In this document: positions 44,749 to 52,291 of the stretch, piece by piece | How the letters are laid out: every line of letters starts with the position of its first letter | Position numbering within the stretch: the stretch's first letter is position 1 | Source of the DNA: Polaribacter cellanae | GTDB lineage: Bacteria > Bacteroidota > Bacteroidia > Flavobacteriales > Flavobacteriaceae | Length of the DNA: 64,000 bases | NCBI RefSeq assembly: GCF_017569185.1 | Contig: NZ_CP071869.1 | Location: forward strand, 558,001 to 622,000 | Direction: 5' to 3' | Program-made: the position numbers and the translations under genes | The notes under the pieces: model-generated | What the model saw: the letters and a program-made list of their open reading frames with translations, nothing else | Told to the model about the DNA's origin: nothing | The model's database searches: none

Positions 44749-46620
44749 TTAAAATTTACAGTTGATATTAAAGTTAAAATTTCTGTTTGGCATTGGTCTT
44801 CTTGGTTGTGTAAAGTATAATTCATTAAATATGTTATTCACTTTTAAACCAATAGATATTTGTTGTTTTTCAGTTTTTAGAACCATATAATCTGCTCCTA
44901 GATTACTCACAAAAAAACTAGGTATTATAAAATCATTAGAATTACTTTCTGTAGTAAACGTTTTACTTGTAAATAACTGTTGATAAAACGCACTAAATCC
45001 TTTGTAAGAATATCCTAAACTTCCATTTAATAAATGTTTTGGCACAAAAGTTAAAAAATTATTCGTTTCAGTATTTTTAGCATCTGTATAACTATAATTT
45101 ACTGTTGTATTTACAAAATGTTTATTAAAGTTCTTTTGGTATGAAAGTGTAAACTCAATTCCTTTATTCATTGTTTTAGAAAGGTTAATTGGTGTCCAAA
45201 TACCTGGTCTATTTGGGTCGCCATTTGGTGTCCAAACAATTTTATCTTTTGCGGAAATATAAAACCCAGATATATCTATCGACAAATTTTTGGTATTAAA
45301 AACAACACCAAACTCACTTTGCAAAGCAGTTTCTGGTTTTAAATTAGGATTACCCTGGCCTGGCCAATATAAATCGTTGTAAGTTGGTACTCTATAATTT
45401 TTAGAACCATTTGCTCGAAAAGAAATGTTTTTAAACGTATTTACTTTAATTCCCATAGCATAACTAAAAGGTACATCAAAATCTGAATTAAAGTCTTTCC
45501 TTATTTTGGTATCGAAAAAGAAAAAATTGTTTATGTTTTGATTGTAAATGACAGATTGTGAGAATTGTCTTCTATTTTTTGTATTGATTTGATCCGTTTT
45601 TCCAAAAACAGATTCATATTCAGAAAAAGAGTTAATTGTTGCATTTATTTTTGGAATTTTATACCCAAATTGATAATTTATCAAATAACGGTTCGATTTT
45701 CCGAAGTTAAATTTATCTGTATTTTTATCGCCGTAATAATGATATTCTTGTGTTAGAAAAGCAATTTTAACTTCGTTCGTAAACCTTCCTTTTTGATGGT
45801 TGTACACCAACAAGTTTCTATTGTTAAAATCTTTGTATTTCTCGTTGGCAGAAGTTGGATTAGGTAATTCTCCTGAAAATAAACGGTCTCCCAAATAAGA
45901 AGTACTATAAAAATTTAATTCAGAAAAATTAGATAGTTTGTAAGACAAACCCGCATTAAAACTTATATTTTTATAAGCTCCATTGGAATTTCTAAAATCG
46001 GTTTTTAATAGCGGATAATCATTATTTGACTTATTATAAGAAATACCTAATTTAACAGCCAATTTTTGACTTGACAAATTAAATTTGTATAAATTATTAG
46101 AAGTATTATAACTTCCAAAAGAAGAAACAAATTGGTTGTCTATAGTCTGTTTATTTTTAAAGGACAGTTCATCATTTAAATGAACGGTACCGCCAATAGC
46201 ACCAGAACCATATTCTATACTCCCACCACCACTTCTAATGTTTATAGCATCAAATAAACTTACTGTTAATGAATTGAAACCTGTTTGTCCGTTATTGATA
46301 GAATTGATATTAATTCCGTTCCAAACAACGGCAGTATTAGAAGCACTTGTACCTCTAAAACTTGCAGAACTTGTACCACCTGCACCATATTCTCGTAAAT
46401 AAATAGGTGCGTTAAAACGTAAAAGTGTAGTAAAAGATTCTGTATTTTTCACCAAAACAGAATCTTTTAAAGTTATAATTTTATAACCTTTAGAATTTTT
46501 CTTTAATGTTTTATCTGCTACAACAATTACCTCTTTTAAAATCGTTCTTAATGAATCGTTTTGAGCGGTTAAATGAGAAGCAGTACCAAATAAGAGAATA
46601 AAAAATATAATTTTCTTCAT
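44749..46620 (-). CDS. btuB: BtuB-like TonB-dependent cobalamin receptor
   Basis: The 623-residue outer-membrane protein has a signal peptide (MKKIIFFILLFGTASHLTAQ), a plug domain (about 25-140; IIVVADKTL, LLRFNAPIYLREYGAGGTSSASFRGTSASNTAVVWNGIN, GSGAIGGTVHL) and a 22-strand-type barrel ending in aromatic NFNINCKF. It imports vitamin B12 or a precursor using TonB energy. The cobalamin riboswitch upstream fixes the substrate class. It is cotranscribed with the BtuG-like gene. Confidence 0.93.
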   Translation of the reverse strand: MKKIIFFILLFGTASHLTAQNDSLRTILKEVIVVADKTLKKNSKGYKIITLKDSVLVKNTESFTTLLRFNAPIYLREYGAGGTSSASFRGTSASNTAVVWNGININSINNGQTGFNSLTVSLFDAINIRSGGGSIEYGSGAIGGTVHLNDELSFKNKQTIDNQFVSSFGSYNTSNNLYKFNLSSQKLAVKLGISYNKSNNDYPLLKTDFRNSNGAYKNISFNAGLSYKLSNFSELNFYSTSYLGDRLFSGELPNPTSANEKYKDFNNRNLLVYNHQKGRFTNEVKIAFLTQEYHYYGDKNTDKFNFGKSNRYLINYQFGYKIPKINATINSFSEYESVFGKTDQINTKNRRQFSQSVIYNQNINNFFFFDTKIRKDFNSDFDVPFSYAMGIKVNTFKNISFRANGSKNYRVPTYNDLYWPGQGNPNLKPETALQSEFGVVFNTKNLSIDISGFYISAKDKIVWTPNGDPNRPGIWTPINLSKTMNKGIEFTLSYQKNFNKHFVNTTVNYSYTDAKNTETNNFLTFVPKHLLNGSLGYSYKGFSAFYQQLFTSKTFTTESNSNDFIIPSFFVSNLGADYMVLKTEKQQISIGLKVNNIFNELYFTQPRRPMPNRNFNFNINCKF

Positions 46621-46661
46621 ACACAGTTAACTTTTATCCCGAAAGTTTTTTAATTGTTAAA

Positions 46662-46835
46662 AATAAAGGCAGGTCTCCTGGCTTGTTTTCTGTTATTTAG
46701 ACCTTCCCAACATAAATGTCAGTGGTAAAAGAGTTAATAACAGCTCTTTTAAAAAGAGGTTTCAAAATTTTTTTTTGAAACAAACTTACAGTTGCGGGAA
46801 CAGCTTTGGTATTTCACCAAATTCCCTTTTAATTT
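46662..46835 (-). promoter_or_regulatory. Cobalamin riboswitch
   Basis: On the minus strand the B12-box AAGCCAGGAGACCTGCC (46666-46682 region) lies at the 3' end, GGGAATTTGGTGAAAT and GCTGTTCCCGCAACTGTAA form the conserved core, and CTGACATT and TTGGGAAGG complete it. It is 42 bp from the btuB start and should shut off the btuB/btuG transcript when adenosylcobalamin is plentiful. Confidence 0.93.
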
Positions 46836-46887
46836 ACTCATAAAAAGAGTAAAACCTAAATTCTTTGCAAATGTATTCTATTTTAAG

Positions 46888-47823
46888 TTATTCTAAAACT
46901 AATAATTGATTATAATTTGTGAATTTTTGTTGTAATTCTTCAGAAATATTAAAATGCTCTGGATGAATTATTTTAGCCAAACATTCTATTCCATTTACTA
47001 AAGTTCCTGCAGAAGATTGAGTGAACATTTCAAAATCTGCGATAAAAACCTGTTCGTTTTTAACCGCTCTTAAAGATTTCCATTCTGGTTTTTCTTCCAA
47101 AAATTGCATATCCTCTAAAGTTCTAGAAATTCCGTAACCACAAGGTGCGATAATTAAAATTTCTGGGTCGTATTTCACAATTTTATCCCAAGGAATAACA
47201 ATACTATCGCCAGAAGGATGCGAGAGTAAATCGATACCACCTGCATACCCAATTTGATGAGGAATCCAATGACCACAGTTAAATAAAGGGTTAATCCACT
47301 CTAACAACATGACACTTTTAGCTTGAATTCTTTTCGCCCTTTGTGTATCTACTATTTTATAAACGCGCTCTTTTAGCTTTGCAACATATGCCAAACCAAC
47401 TTCTTTCTTTCCCATGGCTTCTGCAATAGTAATTGCATTCTCAAAAACGTCTTCTAAAGAATTAGGTGTAATCGAAATCAGTTTTGGTATTTTGGGTAAT
47501 TTGTATGCGGAAGTTGCTACGCATTCGGTATCTATTTGGCAAACATCACACACATCTTGTGTAAAAATAATATCTGGCGCAATTTCTTCTAATACAGGTT
47601 CATCTACATAATATAGAGTGCCACCTTCGGCTTTGGTTTTAGAAAAAATAGTATTTATTTCTTCACTTGTTAAAACTTGACCTTCTAATTTATAACGAAC
47701 AGCAACTTTTTTTTCTGCCAAAGCAACTGCAGGGCATTCAAAAGTAATTCCGTTTAAATATTGTTGTAACCCCATATCGTAAATCATTTGGGTTACTGCT
47801 GGCATAAAAGAAGAAACTGTCAT
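46888..47823 (-). CDS. Leaderless cobalamin/iron-siderophore-type binding protein
   Basis: The 311-residue protein has the periplasmic-binding fold of the BtuF/FhuD class (AVALAEKKVAVRYKLEGQ, PVLEEIAPDIIFTQDVCDVCQID, YGISRTLEDM, NEQVFIADFEMFT) but no signal peptide, so it should stay in the cytoplasm. CDVCQIDTEC gives three closely spaced Cys. Such proteins are often annotated cobalamin-binding. It is divergent from the cobU operon and upstream of the riboswitch, so it may scavenge or shuttle corrinoids within the cell. A TAAATTTG element (47843-47850) lies 19 bp before the ATG. Confidence 0.82.
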   Translation of the reverse strand: MTVSSFMPAVTQMIYDMGLQQYLNGITFECPAVALAEKKVAVRYKLEGQVLTSEEINTIFSKTKAEGGTLYYVDEPVLEEIAPDIIFTQDVCDVCQIDTECVATSAYKLPKIPKLISITPNSLEDVFENAITIAEAMGKKEVGLAYVAKLKERVYKIVDTQRAKRIQAKSVMLLEWINPLFNCGHWIPHQIGYAGGIDLLSHPSGDSIVIPWDKIVKYDPEILIIAPCGYGISRTLEDMQFLEEKPEWKSLRAVKNEQVFIADFEMFTQSSAGTLVNGIECLAKIIHPEHFNISEELQQKFTNYNQLLVLE

Positions 47824-47842
47824 TTTTTTGTTTTTTAGAATA

Positions 47843-47850
47843 CAAATTTA
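47843..47850 (-). promoter_or_regulatory. -7 promoter element (TAAATTTG) of the binding-protein gene
   Basis: TAAATTTG on the minus strand fits TAnnTTTG, 19 bp before the ATG. Confidence 0.5.
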
Positions 47851-47920
47851 CATACTTTTAAGATATTCTTTCCTTTTTTAATAAATGTTTCCAATCTTTG
47901 TGAAATAATTTTTATTATTT

Positions 47921-48424
47921 ATGATATATTATATTTCTGGTGGCGAAAGATCTGGTAAAAGTAATTTTGCACAAAAAATTGCGGAAGATTTGTCAGAAAC
48001 CCCTATTTATTTAGCAACTTCCAGAATTTGGGATAATGATTTTCAAAAACGTGTAGACAGGCATGTTTCTGATAGAGACGAACGTTGGCAAACCATCGAA
48101 GAAGAAAAAAACATAAGTACTGTAATTCCAGAAAGTGCAACTGTAGTTGTAGATTGTGTTACTTTATGGCTTACAAATTTTTATACAGACACAAAATATA
48201 ATGTGGAAGAATCTCTAAAATTAGCCAAAGAAGAAGTAGATAAACTCCATAAAATTAAAGCTAACATTATCATTATTTCTAATGAAATTGGCATGGGAGT
48301 TCATGCATCTACAGAAATTGGAAGAAAATTTACCGAACTGCAAGGTTGGGTAAATCAATATATTGCAAACAAAGCCACAAAAGCCACTTTTATGGTTTCT
48401 GGCTTACCTCTAAAATTAAAATAA
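47921..48424 (+). CDS. cobU: Adenosylcobinamide kinase/GMP transferase CobU
   Basis: The 167-residue enzyme phosphorylates adenosylcobinamide and then adds GMP. It has the P-loop SGGERSGKSNFAQKIAE at residues 6-22, TSRIWDNDFQKRVDRHVSDRDERW with the guanylyl-binding His, VVVDCVTLWLTNF and IIISNEIGMGVH. It starts a tight cobU-cobT-cobS-cobC-btuF operon (1-3 bp gaps or overlaps). The lack of cbi genes here points to salvage of incomplete corrinoids. Confidence 0.96.
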   Translation: MIYYISGGERSGKSNFAQKIAEDLSETPIYLATSRIWDNDFQKRVDRHVSDRDERWQTIEEEKNISTVIPESATVVVDCVTLWLTNFYTDTKYNVEESLKLAKEEVDKLHKIKANIIIISNEIGMGVHASTEIGRKFTELQGWVNQYIANKATKATFMVSGLPLKLK

Positions 48425-48425
48425 T

Positions 48426-49463
48426 ATGATTTCTAAAATAGAATCTGTATCCAAAAAACTTACAGAAGCACTTCAAAATAAAATAGATTTTAAAACAAAA
48501 CCATTGGGTGCATTGGGTTTGTTAGAAACTATTGCGTTACAAATTGGTAAAATTCAAAATACAACTTCGCCTAAAATTACAAAACCCAGTATTGTTGTTT
48601 TTGCTGGCGACCATGGAATTGTAAAATCAAAACCTGTAAGCTCATATCCTCAAGAAGTTACGCAGCAAATGGTGTTTAATTTTTTAAATGGAGGCGCTGC
48701 AATTAACGTTTTTTGTAAGCAAAATAATATTCATTTGAATATTGTTGATGCTGGTGTAAATGGAGATTTTGAAAAAGAAGAAAACTTAATTGATGCTAAA
48801 ATTGCGAAAGGAACCAAAGATTTTTCCACAGAAAAAGCAATGACCATCGAACAATGCGATTTAGCTCTTGAAAAAGGAAAAGAAATTGTAAATTCTTCAT
48901 TTAAAAAAGGTTGTAATACCATTGGTTTTGGAGAAATGGGAATTGGAAACACCTCTTCTGCATCACTTTTAATGAGTTATTTTACAAACATACAAATTGA
49001 AAACTGTGTTGGAAAAGGAACTGGTTTACATGACGAAGGCCTTCAACAAAAAACAAACATTTTAAAAAATGTATTTGATAAACACAAACCAACAATTAAT
49101 TCTCCAATAGAAGCACTTGCAACTTTTGGTGGATTCGAAATTGCAATGATTACTGGTGCTATTTTAGAAGCTGCAGCTTTAAAAATGACGATCTTAATTG
49201 ATGGCTTTATAGTAACAGCGGCGCTATTAGCAGCACATGCAATTGATAAAAATGTGTTAGATTACTGTGTTTTTTGCCATACTTCTGGCGAACAAGGGCA
49301 TGAAAAAATGTTAGATTTTTTAAACGTAAAACCTCTTTTAAATTTAGGGTTGCGTTTAGGGGAAGGAACTGGAGTCGCAGTTGCATTTCCTATTATTTCT
49401 TCTGCAGTTAATTTTTTAAATGAAATGGCAACTTTTAAAAGTGCCAATGTTTCTGAAGCTTAA
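48426..49463 (+). CDS. cobT: Nicotinate-nucleotide:dimethylbenzimidazole phosphoribosyltransferase CobT
   Basis: The 345-residue enzyme makes alpha-ribazole phosphate, the lower ligand of B12. Marks include KTKPLGALGLLETIALQIG, VFAGDHGIVKSKPVSSYPQEVTQQMVFNFLNGGAAI, GFGEMGIGNTSSASLL with the catalytic Glu region, and CHTSGEQGHEKMLDFL. Length is normal. It is 1 bp after cobU and 3 bp before cobS. Confidence 0.97.
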   Translation: MISKIESVSKKLTEALQNKIDFKTKPLGALGLLETIALQIGKIQNTTSPKITKPSIVVFAGDHGIVKSKPVSSYPQEVTQQMVFNFLNGGAAINVFCKQNNIHLNIVDAGVNGDFEKEENLIDAKIAKGTKDFSTEKAMTIEQCDLALEKGKEIVNSSFKKGCNTIGFGEMGIGNTSSASLLMSYFTNIQIENCVGKGTGLHDEGLQQKTNILKNVFDKHKPTINSPIEALATFGGFEIAMITGAILEAAALKMTILIDGFIVTAALLAAHAIDKNVLDYCVFCHTSGEQGHEKMLDFLNVKPLLNLGLRLGEGTGVAVAFPIISSAVNFLNEMATFKSANVSEA

Positions 49464-49466
49464 AAG

Positions 49467-50237
49467 ATGAAAAAACAACTCCTTTATTTTTTAACAGCTG
49501 TATTATTCTTTACGAGAATTCCTTGCCCCAAATGGGTAAATCATTCACCAGAAATATTGAATAAAAGTAGCCGCTATTTTTCTTTAGTGGGTATTTTGGT
49601 GGGTGCAATTTCCGCAGGAATTTACTTTTTAGCTTCGTTTGTTTTTACAACAGAAATATCTTTGGTTTTGGCAATGATTGCTTCCATTTGGACAACTGGT
49701 GCTTTCCACGAGGATGGTTTTGCAGATAGTTGCGATGGTTTTGGTGGCGGTTGGACCAAAGAAAAAATTTTAATAATTATGAAAGATTCTCGTTTGGGAA
49801 CTTTTGGAGTGATTGGGCTAATTTCTATACTTTCTTTAAAATTTATGGCTCTTAATTATTTAGCGACTTCAAAATTAATGATGGTTTTAATCTTAATTTC
49901 TGGGCATAGTATTAGCCGATTTATTGCCACTATCCTACTCTACACCCATACTTATGTAAGAGATATCGATAGTTCTAAAGTAAAGCCAACCACACAAAAA
50001 ATGGAAACGAAATCCTTAATTATTTCTGGTTTTTTCGGGGTTTTTCCTTTATTTTTCTTTAATACTTATTGGGTGTTTTTAAGTCTTATTCCGCTTTTAA
50101 TTACCTATTTATATTTGGGGAATTTCTTTAAAAAATGGATTGGCGGACAAACTGGAGATTGTGCTGGTGCTTTACAACAAGTGGCAGAAGTAGTATTTTA
50201 CCTTTCTTTACCTGTTATATGGAAGTTATTTTTGTAA
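49467..50237 (+). CDS. cobS: Adenosylcobinamide-GDP ribazoletransferase CobS
   Basis: This 256-residue integral membrane enzyme joins alpha-ribazole to adenosylcobinamide-GDP, the last step of the nucleotide loop. It has six or so hydrophobic spans and the catalytic segment TGAFHEDGFADSCDGFGGGWTKEKILIIMKDSRLGTFG split over about 75-112, then WIGGQTGDCAGALQQVAEV near the C-terminus. Its 3' end overlaps cobC by 19 bp. Confidence 0.96.
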   Translation: MKKQLLYFLTAVLFFTRIPCPKWVNHSPEILNKSSRYFSLVGILVGAISAGIYFLASFVFTTEISLVLAMIASIWTTGAFHEDGFADSCDGFGGGWTKEKILIIMKDSRLGTFGVIGLISILSLKFMALNYLATSKLMMVLILISGHSISRFIATILLYTHTYVRDIDSSKVKPTTQKMETKSLIISGFFGVFPLFFFNTYWVFLSLIPLLITYLYLGNFFKKWIGGQTGDCAGALQQVAEVVFYLSLPVIWKLFL

Positions 50238-50749
50238 GACATACCACACCAAAGATCCAAAAAGGAATTTGTTACGGTCAAACAGATTTAGATGTTACAT
50301 CCTCTTTTTCTGAAGAAGTAAAAATCATTCTCGAAAAAGAAGATTTTTCTAATTCAGACATCGTTTTTTATAGTAGTCCGCTTTTAAGATGTAAAAAATT
50401 AGCCTATAAAATTTCTAAAAATGTAATTTTTGATGAGCGTTTGAAAGAATTAAATTTTGGTGATTGGGAAGTACAAAATTGGAACGACATTAATAAAGAA
50501 GATTTAAATACATGGATGCAAGATTTTGTAAATGTAAAGGTTCCAAATGGAGAATCTTTTATCGATTTACATGCAAGAACTGTAGAATTTCTATCAGAAA
50601 TTATAAAGAAAAAACATCAAAAAATAGTAATTATTACACATGCAGGCGTTATTAGAAGTTTGCATTCTTTTATAAATAATATTCCTCTCGAAAAGTCTTT
50701 TAATTTAAAATTAAATTACGGAGACGTTTTAAAAATTAATTATCCATGA
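50219..50749 (+). CDS. cobC: Alpha-ribazole phosphatase CobC (histidine phosphatase)
   Basis: I set the start at 50219 (MEVIFVRHTTPKIQ) so that the catalytic motif RHT sits near the N-terminus; a longer frame reads out of the cobS gene. The 176-residue phosphatase has VRHTTP, YSSPLLRCKKLAYKI, LKELNFGDWE, and IITHAGVIRSL, the four signatures of the branch 1 histidine phosphatases. It removes the phosphate from alpha-ribazole 5'-phosphate or cobalamin phosphate. The operon position decides the assignment. It overlaps btuF by 4 bp (ATGA). Confidence 0.9.
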   Translation: MEVIFVRHTTPKIQKGICYGQTDLDVTSSFSEEVKIILEKEDFSNSDIVFYSSPLLRCKKLAYKISKNVIFDERLKELNFGDWEVQNWNDINKEDLNTWMQDFVNVKVPNGESFIDLHARTVEFLSEIIKKKHQKIVIITHAGVIRSLHSFINNIPLEKSFNLKLNYGDVLKINYP

Positions 50750-51858
50750 AAAAAAACCTAATCCTTTTAGCTACAGTTATTTTATTTATTTCTTGTAAAG
50801 AAAAATCGGCGACAAAAGTTATTGAAAAAACTACAAAAAGCACTATAAAATATGCAACTGGTTTCGATATAATTACAGAAGGAAATGTGAAAAAATTGAT
50901 TATTAAAAAACCTTATAAAAAAGCTAAAAAACATTTTACTTATACATTAAGCGATAAAACAGATTTAAAAAATCTACAGTTAAAAGTTCCCATTACAAAT
51001 GTTGTGGTAACAAGCACTACACACATTCCAATGTTAGAATTAATTGGCGCAGAAAAATACATTTCTGGTTTTCCACAAACAAAATTTATTTCATCAGAAA
51101 AAACAAGAGAACTTATTGATAAAGGAAATATTGTAGAGTTAGGAACCGAACAACAAATTAACACGGAAAAATTATTAGAACTCGCTCCTGAACTCGTGGT
51201 TGGTTTTGCTTTAAATGGAAATAATAAAACCTATAAAACCATTGCTAAAAACCAGATTCCTGTGTTGTATAACGGAGACTGGCTAGAAGAAACTCCTTTA
51301 GGTAGAGCAGAATGGATTAAATTTTTTGGTGTATTGTTTAATAAAGAAAAACAAGCAGATAGTATTTTTAATGTGATTGAAAAAAACTATAATGCTGTAA
51401 AAAAACTAGCTTTACAAACAAATAAAAAACCCACAATTATTTCTGGTTCTCTTTTTAAAGACGTATGGTATATGCCTGCTGGAGGTAGTTTTATTGCTAC
51501 TTACTTTAAAGATGCAAATACCAATTATTTATGGCAAGATTCTAAAGGTTCTGGAAGTTTGTCTTTAAGCATCGAAAGTGTAATTGATAAGGGATTAGAA
51601 GCAGATTATTGGATTGGTTGTGGTTTACTAGAAACTAAAAAAGAAGTGCAAGAAAAGTTCCCAAATTATGTTGCTTTTAATGCTTTTAAGAAAGATAATG
51701 TATTTACTTATGCCATACAGAAAGGTAAAACAGGTGGCTTAATTTATTTTGAAAAATCGCCCACAAGACCAGATTTAGTATTAAAAGATATCATAAAGAT
51801 TACACACCCAGAGTTGTTGCCCAATTACAAATTAACCTTTTTTGATAACTTACAGTAA
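50746..51858 (+). CDS. btuF: Cobalamin ABC transporter substrate-binding lipoprotein
   Basis: The 370-residue protein has a lipoprotein signal (VILFISCKEK) and a class III binding-protein fold: VVVTSTTHIPMLELIGAEKYISGFP, LLELAPELVVGFALN, PVLYNGDWLEETPLGRAEWIKFFGVLF, GGSFIATYFKDANTNYLW. It would deliver corrinoids to the inner-membrane permease (not in this window). It closes the cob operon. Its final 115 bp are also present, near-identical, at 57039-57110 and 58347-58397, the mark of a tandem duplication. Confidence 0.92.
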   Translation: MKKNLILLATVILFISCKEKSATKVIEKTTKSTIKYATGFDIITEGNVKKLIIKKPYKKAKKHFTYTLSDKTDLKNLQLKVPITNVVVTSTTHIPMLELIGAEKYISGFPQTKFISSEKTRELIDKGNIVELGTEQQINTEKLLELAPELVVGFALNGNNKTYKTIAKNQIPVLYNGDWLEETPLGRAEWIKFFGVLFNKEKQADSIFNVIEKNYNAVKKLALQTNKKPTIISGSLFKDVWYMPAGGSFIATYFKDANTNYLWQDSKGSGSLSLSIESVIDKGLEADYWIGCGLLETKKEVQEKFPNYVAFNAFKKDNVFTYAIQKGKTGGLIYFEKSPTRPDLVLKDIIKITHPELLPNYKLTFFDNLQ

Positions 51859-51860
51859 TA

Positions 51861-52028
51861 CTATTTAATTTTTACAATTTTATTTACCACAGGAAACCAA
51901 GTATATTTATGATAACAATGTTCACATTTGTAAGATTTAGAACTCCAGTAAAGTTTATATAATAACTTTCTTCGTATTCTTTTTCTTGATTCAGATTTAC
52001 AAGAAGGACAAACAATTATTTTATGCAT
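51861..52028 (-). CDS. Small zinc-ribbon protein, copy 1 (55 residues)
   Basis: A 55-residue basic protein, MHKIIVCPSCKSESRKR... with CPSC and CEHC pairs 24 residues apart, a treble-clef or zinc-ribbon pattern. The C-terminal half SKSYKCEHCYHKYTWFPVVN is identical in the copy at 58402-58560; the N-terminal half is only about half identical. It is convergent with btuF (stops 2 bp apart) and lies after the giant gene and a 56-residue gene on the same strand. The retained frame in both copies supports it as a real gene. Function unknown; transposase- or transcription-type zinc ribbons are the closest resemblance. Confidence 0.7.
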   Translation of the reverse strand: MHKIIVCPSCKSESRKRIRRKLLYKLYWSSKSYKCEHCYHKYTWFPVVNKIVKIK

Positions 52029-52116
52029 CTTTAAAATTTGAAAAAAACGCTAGGTTTCACTGGAGTTTTTGGAGAATAATAGTAACAAAGCTTCAATTCT
52101 TAATTAATTTTATTCT

Positions 52117-52287
52117 TTAAAAATCATCTCCTAAATCATCTCCTGGTCCAGCACCACTCATAGCTTGCGCTGCTTTTGGGTTTAAAATTAAATAAGTAGC
52201 TAAAGAGGTTAAGGCTGCATATTTACCATACTTACCTATCTTTTTAAGAGCTTCTTTTCTGGTAATGTTTTTTACTTCTTGCTTCAT
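52117..52287 (-). CDS. Small exported or membrane peptide, 56 residues
   Basis: A frame starting 4 bp after the giant-protein stop encodes 56 residues: a basic head (MKQEVKNITRKEALKKIGKY), a hydrophobic stretch (AALTSLATYLILNPKAAQA) with a plausible signal-peptidase site after AQA, and an acidic glycine tail (SGAGPGDDLGDDF). Short peptides of this kind often follow large secreted proteins in Flavobacteria. It is almost certainly translated from the giant-gene mRNA. It has no counterpart behind the second giant gene. Role unknown. Confidence 0.6.
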   Translation of the reverse strand: MKQEVKNITRKEALKKIGKYGKYAALTSLATYLILNPKAAQAMSGAGPGDDLGDDF

Positions 52288-52291
52288 CTTC

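Noticed and set aside
50135-50218. Longer N-terminus of CobC overlapping cobS
   Set aside because: The catalytic RHT motif should lie within the first dozen residues; the extension is only the cobS gene in another frame.
50746-51858. btuF disrupted by the insertion sequence
   Set aside because: The IS lies in the duplicated 3' fragment at 57 kb; the btuF reading frame at 50.7-51.9 kb is whole.
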